Of a stretch of 64,000 bases of DNA, positions 34,234 through 43,750 are shown in pieces. The DNA is from Croceibacterium aestuarii (GTDB taxonomy: Bacteria > Pseudomonadota > Alphaproteobacteria > Sphingomonadales > Sphingomonadaceae), in NCBI RefSeq assembly GCF_030657335.1, contig NZ_CP131039.1:2434501-2498500 (forward strand), in the 5' to 3' direction. The position numbers and the translations under genes are program-made. Below the pieces are notes generated by a model. The model saw nothing but the letters and a program-made list of their open reading frames with translations. It was not told the DNA's origin and did no database searches. The number at the start of each line of letters is the position of its first letter. Within the stretch, counting starts at the first letter, position 1.

Positions 34234-36132
34234 TCAGGTCGCCACTCCCAGCCTGCGCAAAGACCGGTCGAGCATGACCAATTGCCACAAGAGCCGCGAA
34301 TGGTCCGAACGACCGGTGATGTGGGCATCGGCGAGGCCTGCCAGCTTGCGACTGTCGAACCAGCCGGTGCGGGCCAATGCCGCGCTGCTGGAAATGGCCT
34401 TCGCTTCACCGGCGAGCGGACCGCGCAGCCATTCGGCGATCGGGGTGACGAAACCCTGCTTGGGACGAAAGAGTATCTGGTCGGGCAAGTAACGGCGCAT
34501 CGCTCTCTTCAGCAGCCACTTGCCCTGCCTGCCTCTGACCCGCATCGAATCCGGTAACGTCGCGGCGAATTCGATCAAACGGTGATCGAGCAACGGTTCG
34601 CGCGCTTCGAGACTGACCGCCATGCTCGTGCGGTCGACCTTGGTCAGGATGTCGCCGGGCAACCAGAACATGAGATCGGCATACTGCGCGCGGTCGAGCC
34701 CACTGCGCGCCGGGGCTTGCTGCATGACTTCGATCAGGCGGTCCTCGGCCCGGTAACCGGCGATGCCGCGCGCGAAATCCGGAGTATAGAGCGACTGGCG
34801 CAGCGCATTTGGCGTGGCCGCCAGGGCGCTGGCGTAGCCCTCGCCGCCGTCGCCCGCGAGCGACTGGAGCGTGGTTTTGAGGCGCAATGACCGCGGCGCC
34901 CAGTCCGCCTTGGGATAGATTTCCGCAAGCGGGCCGAGCAGCGACCGGCGCAAGCTCCCTGGCAACAAGCGGCGTACCTGTTCCTCGTGGGCGTGAAACA
35001 CCTGGCGGCGGTATCCGGCGAGCGCTTCGTCCGCGCCGTCACCGGAGAGCGCCACGGTCACGTTCTCGCGCGCCAGCTGGCACACGCGCCACGTCGGCAG
35101 GGCGGAGGCATCTGCAAAGGGTTCGTCGAACATCGCGGCAAGGTCGTCGATCGCCCCGAATTGTTCGGCGCCAACGGTGCGCGAATGGTGTTCGGTCCCG
35201 AACAGGCGCGCCACTTCGTCGGCATAAGTCGTTTCGTCATGCGCCGCGACGTCGAAACCGATTGAGCACGTGCGCACCGGATCGCGGCTGGTTTCCGCCA
35301 TCAGCGCCACGACACTCGAGGAATCGACTCCGCCCGAAAGGAAAGCGCCAAGCGGCACATCCGCCACCATGCGGCTGGTCACCGCTTCGCGCAGGTGATG
35401 CAGCAGCTCCGCCTCGAGGTCTGCGACGCTGCCCTTGCGCCGCTCGGCGAACGAGACGTCCCACCACCGCACCGGAGCAGCAGGCGCGGTGTCGTGTTTG
35501 AGTATGCGGTAGTGGCCGGCAGGGAGCTTCTCGACCCCGCTCAGAATCGATCGGTGATCGGGAACGTAGCCCCAGGCGAGGTAGTCCTCGACGGCCAGCG
35601 GATCGATTTCGCGGCGCAGCAAGGGGTGCGCCAGCAAGCCCTTAAGCTCGGACGCGAAGGCCATGCTGCCGTCGGCTAGCCGCGCCATGAATAGCGGTTT
35701 GACGCCGAGGCGGTCGCGCGCGAGGAGCAGTTCGCGCTTTTGCCCGTCGTACAGGGCGAAGGCGAACATGCCGTGCAGGCGCGAAAGGCAGTCCACTCCC
35801 CAGCGCGCGTAAGCGGCAAGGATGACTTCGGTGTCGCCTTCGGTGCGGAACGTCGCCCCGCTCGCCGCCAGCTCGCTGCGCAGTTCACGGTAGTTGTAGA
35901 TCTCTCCGTTGAAGACGATCACCGCGGGGCTGTGCGCGCTGGTCATCGGCTGAGGCGAGCCGGCGATATCGATGATTGAGAGACGGCGATGACCGAGGCC
36001 GATGCCGGGCGCGGTCCACACGCCCGACCCGTCGGGCCCGCGGTGGGCCAGCGCATCGGTCATCCGCTCGATCCTGGCAGGGTCGACCGGCTTGATCGTG
36101 CCGCAGTGGAATATCCCGGCGATCCCGCACAT
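34234..36132 (-). CDS. XrtA-associated amidotransferase (asparagine synthase-like)
   Basis: A 632-aa glutamine-dependent amidotransferase of the asparagine synthetase B fold, in the subgroup that travels with exosortase A. The N-terminal Ntn glutaminase starts MCGIAGIF (Cys2 nucleophile), with ALAHRGPDGSG and VFNGEIYNYRELR. The synthetase half has the PPi-loop LSGGVDSSSVVALMA and LSGDGADEALAGY. It probably amidates a sugar or acid group in the exopolysaccharide rather than aspartate; this is inference from context. It follows xrtA by 10 bases. Confidence 0.92.
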   Translation of the reverse strand: MCGIAGIFHCGTIKPVDPARIERMTDALAHRGPDGSGVWTAPGIGLGHRRLSIIDIAGSPQPMTSAHSPAVIVFNGEIYNYRELRSELAASGATFRTEGDTEVILAAYARWGVDCLSRLHGMFAFALYDGQKRELLLARDRLGVKPLFMARLADGSMAFASELKGLLAHPLLRREIDPLAVEDYLAWGYVPDHRSILSGVEKLPAGHYRILKHDTAPAAPVRWWDVSFAERRKGSVADLEAELLHHLREAVTSRMVADVPLGAFLSGGVDSSSVVALMAETSRDPVRTCSIGFDVAAHDETTYADEVARLFGTEHHSRTVGAEQFGAIDDLAAMFDEPFADASALPTWRVCQLARENVTVALSGDGADEALAGYRRQVFHAHEEQVRRLLPGSLRRSLLGPLAEIYPKADWAPRSLRLKTTLQSLAGDGGEGYASALAATPNALRQSLYTPDFARGIAGYRAEDRLIEVMQQAPARSGLDRAQYADLMFWLPGDILTKVDRTSMAVSLEAREPLLDHRLIEFAATLPDSMRVRGRQGKWLLKRAMRRYLPDQILFRPKQGFVTPIAEWLRGPLAGEAKAISSSAALARTGWFDSRKLAGLADAHITGRSDHSRLLWQLVMLDRSLRRLGVAT

Positions 36133-36142
36133 GGCGCGGCGC

Positions 36143-37726
36143 TTAGGGCACGCGGCCGATGGCGTCCATCCACTCGCCCGGCGGCCCGGCGGCGGCCAGA
36201 AAGGCGCGGATAGAGGCGTGCGGATCGTTGCCCGGGCGCGCCTCGGCGGAAAGGATCAAGGTTGCCACGGGCTTTGCGCGCATGGCCAGCCGGTCGGCCA
36301 TCGTGGCCAGCTTGAGCCGCGCGCGATCGCCCGTCGTCAGGACTCCGCTGTGATACCAGGTCATCGCCAGGCGCCGAGTCCGGCCCTGGGCCTGCAGCCA
36401 TTCGCCTTGCCCTCCGCCAATCGGGGCGGCGGGTTCGAGCCAGCGCCAGGGCGAGTCTGGCACGAGCGCGCCTTGCCCGTATGCCCCAGCTTCGCGGCCT
36501 TCGTCCTGGCGTGCATAGAGAGCATAGGCGACGTCGACTTCGTGGCCCGCGGCATCGCGGTAGCGGCCGAGCAGGCGGTGATCCGCCCCGGCGGAGCGCG
36601 GCTCCCACCATACGCGCGGGGCATAGTCGGTTCGCTCCCATCCTGGCACGGCCGGCAGCGCGATGACGGAGGGGAGTGGCGCCTCGAGCGATCGTGCGGC
36701 AGCTGACCAGAGCGAGAACGCCAGAACCATGCCGCCGATCGCCAGCAGTGCGGCGCGACTGTCGATCCGATAGCGCGAGAGGTCGGTCAGCAGCGGCGAG
36801 GACTCTAGCGAGGTGAGATTGGGCGAAGTGTCGCCTGGGGCGCGGTCGAAGAAGCGCCAGCTGGCGGCGAACAATATCGCCATCACCAAGGCGAAGAATA
36901 TCCAGCCGTAGAAGATATGGTCGAAACCGGCGGCGAATTCGATGCCCTGCGACTGCGCGAGATAGATCGTGCCCCAGGCGCGTATTCCGTTGGCGACAAC
37001 CGGTACGACGACCGCGGCGGCCATGAACGAGGCCCGGCGCCTCCAGCTCCGGAAGCAGACGTGTGCCGCGAGCGTTCCGAGCGCAACCATGGCAATGAGG
37101 AACTTCACCCCCGAACAGGCCTCCGCGACCTCGAACAACCCGGCAGGCGTATCGATGAACACGCCCTCGATCTGCGCCGGGACGCCGCTCAGGTGCGTAA
37201 GCGCAATGGTTAGCTTGGCGGTAATGAGCTGCAGCGCCGGGACGAGTTCGTCGCCGAACGGAACGAGAAACAGCATGTAAGCGAGCGGAAACAGCAAGGC
37301 GGCGACGATGCGCGGGCCGAGCAGCGCCAGCGACGCTGCCTGGAGCGCCAGCACGGCGCCGAACTGGCTGGCCGAATTGAGGCCCGAGATGGTCCCGAGC
37401 AGCCACAGGAACAGCGCACCTGCGACCATGACGAGTCCCGGCCACCAGGCCGAGGGCTCAAGCTGCCCAAGCAGCGACGCGCGCTGTAATACAAGCCAGC
37501 CGATGATCGGCGGAACCAGGAGGATATGGTTGTAGGTCGAAACGTCCCACCACTGGTGGGCCATCTCGTCCCATTCTGGGGCGGTCAGTGCAAAGAGAGC
37601 CAGCCAGGCCAGCGCAAGCCAGGCAAGGGGGCGCCGCCATGCCGGGGGCACCACAAGAGGGCGCAGCGCCGGACGGCGCGAAAGAGCAAGGTCAGGCAGC
37701 ATCGCGGCACGTATCCGGGCCCGCAT
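36143..37726 (-). CDS. xrtA: Exosortase A with fused EpsI-like domain
   Basis: Polytopic membrane transpeptidase that cleaves the PEP-CTERM sorting tail; 527 aa. Catalytic residues are visible: Cys204 in EACSGVKF, Arg249 in VANGIRAWG and His270 in FDHIFYGW. After about residue 330 a soluble EpsI-like domain follows (WSAAARSLEAPLPSVIALPAVPGWER..., ending EWMDAIGRVP), the fused form common in XrtA loci. Start ATG 37726 overlaps the upstream glycosyltransferase gene by 35 bases; ATG 37702 is an equally possible, shorter start. No PEP-CTERM substrate protein is encoded in the window. Confidence 0.94.
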   Translation of the reverse strand: MRARIRAAMLPDLALSRRPALRPLVVPPAWRRPLAWLALAWLALFALTAPEWDEMAHQWWDVSTYNHILLVPPIIGWLVLQRASLLGQLEPSAWWPGLVMVAGALFLWLLGTISGLNSASQFGAVLALQAASLALLGPRIVAALLFPLAYMLFLVPFGDELVPALQLITAKLTIALTHLSGVPAQIEGVFIDTPAGLFEVAEACSGVKFLIAMVALGTLAAHVCFRSWRRRASFMAAAVVVPVVANGIRAWGTIYLAQSQGIEFAAGFDHIFYGWIFFALVMAILFAASWRFFDRAPGDTSPNLTSLESSPLLTDLSRYRIDSRAALLAIGGMVLAFSLWSAAARSLEAPLPSVIALPAVPGWERTDYAPRVWWEPRSAGADHRLLGRYRDAAGHEVDVAYALYARQDEGREAGAYGQGALVPDSPWRWLEPAAPIGGGQGEWLQAQGRTRRLAMTWYHSGVLTTGDRARLKLATMADRLAMRAKPVATLILSAEARPGNDPHASIRAFLAAAGPPGEWMDAIGRVP

Positions 37727-38924
37727 GCCCGACGATTTTGGGAAGTCCGGCGAGCATCGCCGACCAGCACATTTTCCCTACCACGAAACTGCGGGCCGCT
37801 CGGCCGAGTGCTTCGCGCGCGGGGCGGTCGGCGAGCAATGCCAGGGCGCGTCGGACGAGTTCGGCATCGCTCGCGGCGATTGCGACATGCTCGCCATCGG
37901 CGATGTCGATCCCGGTCGCGGCTTGCGGGGTCAGCAGCACGGGGCGCGCCATCGCCATCGCCTCGAGCACTTTGTTCTGGATACCCCGGGCGAGCTCCAA
38001 GGGGACGACGACGATGTCCGCCCCGGCCAGGAACGGCTGCACAGCGGGGACCTCGCCCCACACACGCACGCCGCCCTTGCCATCCAACTCGCGCACCTCG
38101 GCAGCGGGCGCGCGGCCGACGACATGAAACTGTGCCAGCGGGTGGACCTTGCGGATCGCTGGCAAGACGCGGCGCGCCATGCGGACCACTCCAGCCACGT
38201 TGGGGGCATAGTCCATCTGTCCGGTGAACACGAAATGCGGACCGCGCTCTGCCGATAGCGCGTCGTGTCGCTGCCAGTTCGCGGGATCGAAGGCGGCGGC
38301 ATCGATGCCGTTGCCAAGCACCTCGATCTGGGCCGTATTCGAAGCAGGCAGGCGTGAACGCAGCAGCGCCGCCTCGGCTTCGCTGATCAGCAGAGTTCGG
38401 TCGGCGATCCGGGCGAGCCGCGCCTCGTAATCTCGCAGCAGCCGCGCCTCGCGGGCATGGACACCGGCTATCAGGCCACCGGCTCGGGAATACTGTTCAA
38501 ATTTGGCCGAATCGACATCCACCAGGTCGACCACCAGGCGCCCCTCCCAGTTGCGCGGGACGTATTGCCCCATCTGCCCGGAGAATACGTAGATCGTGCC
38601 GATGGGCCGCTCGCGCAGGGTTCGGGTTACGAAGGCGGCTATGTCGGCGTGGTGGAACGCCGTCAGCAGGACCGGGAGACCGCGCGCCACCGCCTCGATA
38701 CCGGCAAATGCCACCGGCTTGCTGCGTGTGGGCATGCAATAGCTTGCGGCGCTTTCCGCCAGCAAGTGCTCGCCCGCGCGGTCGGCGGCCGTTTCGGCAA
38801 AGCAGGCAACGTGCACCGGCGCCAAACCAGTCAGCTCAGTGAGCAGGTGATGCGACCGGATCTTGTCACCGCGATCGGGGGGAAACGGCAAGCGGTGAGC
38901 CAGGAAGAGAATTTCGCGCTTCAC
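37692..38924 (-). CDS. XrtA/PEP-CTERM-associated glycosyltransferase
   Basis: GT4-type (GT-B fold) sugar transferase, 410 aa, of the group linked to exosortase loci: VKREILFLAHRLPFPPDRGDKIRS at the N-terminus, then DLVDVDSAKFEQYS, PHFVFTGQMDYAPNV and the nucleotide-sugar motif VPLELARGIQNKVLEAMAM. It probably adds a sugar to the lipid-linked polysaccharide precursor on the cytoplasmic face. The start is GTG 38924, overlapping the FemAB gene stop as GTGA. Confidence 0.92.
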   Translation of the reverse strand: MKREILFLAHRLPFPPDRGDKIRSHHLLTELTGLAPVHVACFAETAADRAGEHLLAESAASYCMPTRSKPVAFAGIEAVARGLPVLLTAFHHADIAAFVTRTLRERPIGTIYVFSGQMGQYVPRNWEGRLVVDLVDVDSAKFEQYSRAGGLIAGVHAREARLLRDYEARLARIADRTLLISEAEAALLRSRLPASNTAQIEVLGNGIDAAAFDPANWQRHDALSAERGPHFVFTGQMDYAPNVAGVVRMARRVLPAIRKVHPLAQFHVVGRAPAAEVRELDGKGGVRVWGEVPAVQPFLAGADIVVVPLELARGIQNKVLEAMAMARPVLLTPQAATGIDIADGEHVAIAASDAELVRRALALLADRPAREALGRAARSFVVGKMCWSAMLAGLPKIVGHAGPDTCRDAA

Positions 38925-39979
38925 CCCAGGCCCCGCGAAACGTGCGGGCCAATTCGATTGGCGAGCGCGAGGGGCAGGCGCTTCCACGCGGCCACGAGCG
39001 CGGCGTGCTTGCCGCTCGCGGGATTGATGTCGCGCGCCTGGGCTCCTTGTGCCGTCCAACTCGCGTAAGACAGCGGTACGCCCTCGAAACCCCAGGTCTT
39101 CTTGTAGGCTGCCGGCCCGGAGCCCTTCTTCGAGCGGCCGAAATCGAACCGCGCGCAGCCGCGCCGCCGGGCGTGCAGCATCAGTTCGTAATAGTTGCGG
39201 TCGTTGGCGCGTAACCGGCGGGCATCCCACACTCCGCCGCCCCAGTAAGGCAGCACAGCACCGTCATGATAGAAGGACAGCACGCTGGCCACGGGCTCGC
39301 CCCGATGCCAGATGGTCTGGATGTCACTGTCGAAGGCATCCAGCGCGGCGTCGAACAGCGCGCGGGGGAAGACCGGCGTGCCGAGGTTTCGCACGCTTTC
39401 GGCATAGACCGCGAAATGTGCCGCCCGGTCCCGCTCCGCGCGGCCCACCGTCACTTCGAGCTCTTCCTGCAGGCTCTTGCGCACTTCGGCGCGTTGCTTG
39501 CGGGGGATCCAGAGCAGCTGCGCCTCGTCGTCCGCGGTCAGCGGTGCCTCGAACTTGAGGTGGCTCTCGCTCGTCGCGGTCCAGTCCGCCGGCGCCGCGC
39601 CGCCGCGCAACTCGATGCACTGGCACGAGCGGCGGGCCGCCAGCTCCTCGGCTGCCCGACACAATGCGAGGGCGGTGCTATCGCGGGTCGCGAGCACCCC
39701 GCCCTCGACCGCGAAACCGCTGGAAACCAGCGCCCGGCCGAAAACCGGCGAGTGCAGTTCGTTCAGCGGCAGCCAGCCGACCATGGCGGCACCTTTTTCC
39801 GCAACGAGCCCCAGCGCCGCCTGCCCGGTACCTCGCTCGATCGTGCGCAGCCATGCGGGACGGTGGAACAGGCTTCCCCCTTGCGCGGCCACGAATGCTT
39901 CGATCCGCGCCGTCTCGTCGGGCTGTCGCAGATCGGCGAGACGCACGACATCGCTCGTCGAGCTGAAGGGCGCGTTCAT
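38921..39979 (-). CDS. FemAB family XrtA-associated protein
   Basis: A 352-aa GNAT-fold protein of the FemAB-like group found in exosortase A loci: FHRPAWLRTIERGTGQAALGLVAE, WIPRKQRAEVRKSLQEELEVTVG and the C-terminal RFDFGRSKKGSGPAAYKKTWGFEGVPL. FemAB enzymes transfer aminoacyl groups; here an acyl or aminoacyl modification of the exopolysaccharide is plausible but unproven. ATG 39979 overlaps the deacetylase stop as ATGA. Confidence 0.9.
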   Translation of the reverse strand: MNAPFSSTSDVVRLADLRQPDETARIEAFVAAQGGSLFHRPAWLRTIERGTGQAALGLVAEKGAAMVGWLPLNELHSPVFGRALVSSGFAVEGGVLATRDSTALALCRAAEELAARRSCQCIELRGGAAPADWTATSESHLKFEAPLTADDEAQLLWIPRKQRAEVRKSLQEELEVTVGRAERDRAAHFAVYAESVRNLGTPVFPRALFDAALDAFDSDIQTIWHRGEPVASVLSFYHDGAVLPYWGGGVWDARRLRANDRNYYELMLHARRRGCARFDFGRSKKGSGPAAYKKTWGFEGVPLSYASWTAQGAQARDINPASGKHAALVAAWKRLPLALANRIGPHVSRGLG

Positions 39980-40893
39980 GCCGCCGCCTCGGCTTCGAGC
40001 CGCGCGGCCTCGCGATGGGCGAGAAGGTCCATTCGCCCCCAAGCGAATTCGCCGATCAGCAGCCGCAGTTTGTCCGCCATGCGGTCGAGATTGGTATAGT
40101 GCCTGAGCCGTGACTTCAGCGGCGCGCCGGCGACCCGCGGCTGGCCGGGATCGATTTCCCAGGGATGAAAATAGAAGATCGCCGGTCGTCCCTCCTGCCG
40201 ATTCACCTGGCGGATCGCCCAGCGCGAGAACGCATAGGGAATGACGCGGAAGAAGCCGCCACCACCGGCGGCGAGGCGCTTACCGGCGAACATCGCGGTC
40301 GTGACGGGGATTTCGATTAGCTCGGACCAGGGCAGCGGCCGAAAGGCGAAACGCGGGGCCTGGGCCCAGCCGTAATGGTCGTGTGAAACCGGCGCGACGC
40401 TGGAGGAATAGGCATAGCCCTGCGCAGCCAGCTCCTGGAACGCCCAGGGGGTGCGCACATCGATCGAGAAACTCGGCGCGCGATAGCCGCTGACCCGGCT
40501 GCCCGAGGTGTCCTCGAGCGCTTTGCGGGCGCGTTCGATATCGGCGCCGAACAATGCCCGGTCCATCCGGAACACGCGGCCGTGGTCCCACCCGTGGCTT
40601 GCGACCTCGTGCCCGCGATTGACGATCTCGCGCATGATGCCGCCGTGCCGCTCGGCCACCCAGCCGAGCGCGAAAAACGTCGCCTTGACCTCAGCCTCGT
40701 CGAACATGTCGAGGATGGCGTGAACGTTGCGCTCGACCCGGTCGACCAGCGAAGGCCAGTCGTCCTTTTCGATGACGGTTTCGAACGCGCCGACCTGGAA
40801 CCAGTCCTCGACATCGACCGACAACCCGTTGACAATCGACGAGCCCGCTGGGCCGGCAAGAACGGCATCGTCCAGGGGCGCTACGGCATTCAC
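39976..40893 (-). CDS. XrtA-associated polysaccharide deacetylase
   Basis: NodB-fold (CE4) deacetylase, 305 aa, of the subgroup with the C-terminal DUF3473 extension. Metal and base motifs are GLSVDVEDWFQVG (Asp-Asp), HEVASHGWDHGRVF (His-x-x-x-His type) and RAPSFSID; the DUF3473 part has AGGGGFFRVIPYAFSRW and IFYFHPWEIDPGQPR. No signal peptide is seen, so it may act on a precursor in the cytoplasm. It probably N-deacetylates the exopolysaccharide. Confidence 0.93.
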   Translation of the reverse strand: MNAVAPLDDAVLAGPAGSSIVNGLSVDVEDWFQVGAFETVIEKDDWPSLVDRVERNVHAILDMFDEAEVKATFFALGWVAERHGGIMREIVNRGHEVASHGWDHGRVFRMDRALFGADIERARKALEDTSGSRVSGYRAPSFSIDVRTPWAFQELAAQGYAYSSSVAPVSHDHYGWAQAPRFAFRPLPWSELIEIPVTTAMFAGKRLAAGGGGFFRVIPYAFSRWAIRQVNRQEGRPAIFYFHPWEIDPGQPRVAGAPLKSRLRHYTNLDRMADKLRLLIGEFAWGRMDLLAHREAARLEAEAAA

Positions 40894-40912
40894 GGGCTAT
40901 ACCTCCCGGCCT

Positions 40913-42067
40913 TCAGGCCGCCTGCGCTTCGTCCATCTCGCTCTCGATCCATTCGATGAGCATGGTCAGAGTGTGGCGGATCGAGCGCTCCTGCTCGAAG
41001 GTCTTTGCCTCGAGATGGGCGACCTTTTCCTGCAACGCGGCGATTTCGGGCATCAGCGCGGCAGCGGCTTCGTCCTGACTGCCGCTGGCCAGCTCGACAA
41101 TCGCCTGCTGCAGTTCGGCGATCTGCTGATCGCGCTCGGCGAGCATCGCCTCGACCGCCGTCCTGTCCAGACGCGGTTCGTGATTGAGCGGCGCAGGAGT
41201 AGCGGGAGCCGGTTCGACCTTCGGCATGGGCTGAGGTGCAGCTTCGGGAAATGCCTTTTCCCCGGCCATCTCGTCGAGCACGGCCTTGAGCATGGCAGAA
41301 TCGATCCGGGTGCGCTCTTCGACGGCGCCGAGCAGGAGGAGGCGATTGGCGATCTGGTTGACGCGCCGCGGAATGCCCCCGCTGGCCTCGTAGAGCTCCA
41401 TGAACACGCGCTGGTCGAACGACGGGTTGCCGTTGTAGCCGACCTTGTCGAGACGGTGGATGATATAGGGCTCGATCTCGCCCTTCTCCATCGGTTCGAG
41501 GTGATGCGCGGCGATGACGCGCTGGCGCAGCTGTTCGAGGTCGGGGCTGCTTTGCAACGTGGCGCGAAATTCGGGCTGGCCGAGCAGCAAGGTCTGCAGC
41601 AGCGGATGATTGCCGAGTTGGAAGTTCGACAGCATGCGCAACTCTTCGAGCGCCGGAATTTCGAGATTCTGCGATTCGTCGACCACCAGCAGGCAACGCC
41701 GCCCGGCGCGGGCTTCCTCGTGCAGGAAGCCCTCGATCGAACCCAGCGCGCTGGCCTTGTCGTGTCCTTCGATGTCGAGCCCGAAGCTCTGCGCCACGAC
41801 ATGGATGATCTCTTCGTCGTCGAGCTTGCTGGTGACGATCTGGCCCACGGTAAGCCGTTCGGGATCGATCGTGCCCATAAGGTGCGCGACAAGCGTGGAC
41901 TTGCCGGCGCCGACTTCGCCGGTGATGACAATAAAGCCCTCGCCCTGCGCCAGACCGTACCCGAGGTAGGAGAGCGCCTTCCTGTGCGTGACGCTGCGGA
42001 AGTAGAACGCCGGATCGGGCGTAAGCTGGAAGGGCTTCCCGGTCAGTCCGTAGAAGTTGTCGAACAT
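40913..42067 (-). CDS. XrtA-associated ATPase (ExeA/AAA type)
   Basis: AAA-type ATPase of 384 aa related to ExeA and found in exosortase A loci: MFDNFYGLTGKPFQLTPDP start, Walker A GEVGAGKST at 50-58, Walker B CLLVVDESQN, and GGIPRRVNQIANRLLLLG near 230-250. The C-terminal 110 residues include a Pro/Ala linker and a predicted coiled coil (EAMLAERDQQIAELQQAI..., LQEKVAHLEAKTFEQE). It presumably powers or regulates polymer assembly or export. Confidence 0.92.
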   Translation of the reverse strand: MFDNFYGLTGKPFQLTPDPAFYFRSVTHRKALSYLGYGLAQGEGFIVITGEVGAGKSTLVAHLMGTIDPERLTVGQIVTSKLDDEEIIHVVAQSFGLDIEGHDKASALGSIEGFLHEEARAGRRCLLVVDESQNLEIPALEELRMLSNFQLGNHPLLQTLLLGQPEFRATLQSSPDLEQLRQRVIAAHHLEPMEKGEIEPYIIHRLDKVGYNGNPSFDQRVFMELYEASGGIPRRVNQIANRLLLLGAVEERTRIDSAMLKAVLDEMAGEKAFPEAAPQPMPKVEPAPATPAPLNHEPRLDRTAVEAMLAERDQQIAELQQAIVELASGSQDEAAAALMPEIAALQEKVAHLEAKTFEQERSIRHTLTMLIEWIESEMDEAQAA

Positions 42068-42084
42068 CGAGTCTTCTCCAAGCG

Positions 42085-43746
42085 TCAGAAGGTGTACCGC
42101 AGGCCGAGCAGCGCCGAAGCGGCCTGCACGTCGGGCAGTGAATCCTGGGTGATGCCGTCGAGACCGACCGCGGCGGTGCCGCTGAGGCCCGCGATCAGCT
42201 GGCGGTAATAGGCGAGCGATGCGCTGTACCCGAAGGTCGTTTCGCCGGTGAGGCCGTTCGAGTATCGGCTACCATAGGCATTGGCGCTGAGGCTCGATCG
42301 GCGATCGATCTCGGTCGTGCCATAGATCGTCGCCCAGTATTGCTCGTCGACCGCCCCGTTGGCGAGCGCCAGCACAGTTCCGGCGGCGGCAATGTACTTA
42401 CGGTGATCGTAACCGATGCCGATGCCGGCCTGGCTGCGGCCCATGTTGATCCCGTAGCTCAGCGATACGCCACGATCGCGGTAGACCACCGAGTTGAGCG
42501 ACCCGAAGGCATCGCCAATGCACGTGCCGCCTTCCGTGCTGGTGCTCGTGACACATGTCCCGAGGTCGCCCGAGAACGGGCTGCGGATGGCCTGAAACTG
42601 CGCGGGGAGCCCGGCGAGACGGTCGCTGATCAGGCCGCCGAACGTCTGAATCCCGTCATAAACGGAAATGTTGAGACTCTGGCGGCTGTTCGGTGCGTAG
42701 GTGAGACTGCCGTAGTACGTCGTCGAATCGTAACGCTTGCCGATAAACGCCTCGAGCGAGGTCCGGCGGCTCGGGCGCCACATGACGCCGGCATCCCAAA
42801 TCAGGCCGTCGGTCTGGTAGGCGATGACCCGCGGGGCACTCTTGTCGGTGACGAAGCGGCCGTCGGCCCCGATAATCGGCGCGCCGCTGCCGTCGCGAAG
42901 GGCGTCGCGGCTCGATATTTCGACGTCTTCGTATCCTACTCCGCCGACGAGGGCGAGCGTCGGACTGAGCGGGACGGTGACGTCTGCACGCGCATGACGG
43001 TCGCGGACGCGCTGGTCGAGATTCGTGGTGTTCTGTTCGTTCCAGCCGCCGCCGACGCCTACGCCGACGACCGGCAGGACCGTGTCGGGCGCGAAGCCGA
43101 CCCGCGCCTGCGCCGAATGCGTGGTGCTCTCGTCGGCAAGATCGACCAGCTGCGCGCCCCCGCTGGCGCCGGCAACGAGCCTGTCGGGCGATTCAACTTT
43201 GGTATAGCCGAAACGGTAATGCCCCTCGACTTCGAGTGCGCCTTCGCGCGACTGGACCGATGGACCTGCATAGACCGAATAGATCCTGCTGGTGGTCGAG
43301 TCATCCTGCTGCAGCGAGCCGGCAAACGCCGTGCCGTCGCTGTCGACGCGCGAGCGCGAAGCGAGCGCGCCGGCTTCCACCGTGACGTTGGGCGAGCCGA
43401 GCGCAACCGACGCGCGGCCGATGCCGCTGACGGTGTCGCTGTCGCGCGTGGTGCTGTCGTTGGCAAAATGCCGTTCATAGCGAGCCGAGGCCGACGCGGC
43501 CGAGTAGCGGCCGGTCGCCGAGACGTCCACGCCCGCAGCAACGGTCGTGTAGGTGACGGTGTCGTTATAGGGATCGAGCTGCTTTGTGAGCACCTCGGCC
43601 GCCTCGATATAGGGCGCAATCTCGATATGCGGGCCGCGCAGCGTGGGCGTGGCCTCCTGTTCGCCGCCCTGGTCCTGCGCCTGCGCACCCGCCGGAACGG
43701 CGAGCACGGCAAGAGCAAGAGCGATGGTGCGGATATGGCCCGTCAT
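42085..43746 (-). CDS. Outer-membrane beta-barrel of the XrtA locus
   Basis: A 553-aa exported protein (signal peptide MTGHIRTIALALAVLAVPAGAQAQ) with alternating hydrophobic/polar strands throughout and a C-terminal Phe (ALLGLRYTF), as in outer-membrane barrels. It matches the large barrel group encoded in PEP-CTERM/XrtA loci, presumed to be the exopolysaccharide exit channel. Two Cys in GTCVTSTSTEGGTC could form a loop disulfide. ATG 43746 lies 4 bases after the kinase gene stop. Confidence 0.88.
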   Translation of the reverse strand: MTGHIRTIALALAVLAVPAGAQAQDQGGEQEATPTLRGPHIEIAPYIEAAEVLTKQLDPYNDTVTYTTVAAGVDVSATGRYSAASASARYERHFANDSTTRDSDTVSGIGRASVALGSPNVTVEAGALASRSRVDSDGTAFAGSLQQDDSTTSRIYSVYAGPSVQSREGALEVEGHYRFGYTKVESPDRLVAGASGGAQLVDLADESTTHSAQARVGFAPDTVLPVVGVGVGGGWNEQNTTNLDQRVRDRHARADVTVPLSPTLALVGGVGYEDVEISSRDALRDGSGAPIIGADGRFVTDKSAPRVIAYQTDGLIWDAGVMWRPSRRTSLEAFIGKRYDSTTYYGSLTYAPNSRQSLNISVYDGIQTFGGLISDRLAGLPAQFQAIRSPFSGDLGTCVTSTSTEGGTCIGDAFGSLNSVVYRDRGVSLSYGINMGRSQAGIGIGYDHRKYIAAAGTVLALANGAVDEQYWATIYGTTEIDRRSSLSANAYGSRYSNGLTGETTFGYSASLAYYRQLIAGLSGTAAVGLDGITQDSLPDVQAASALLGLRYTF

Positions 43747-43750
43747 GCGA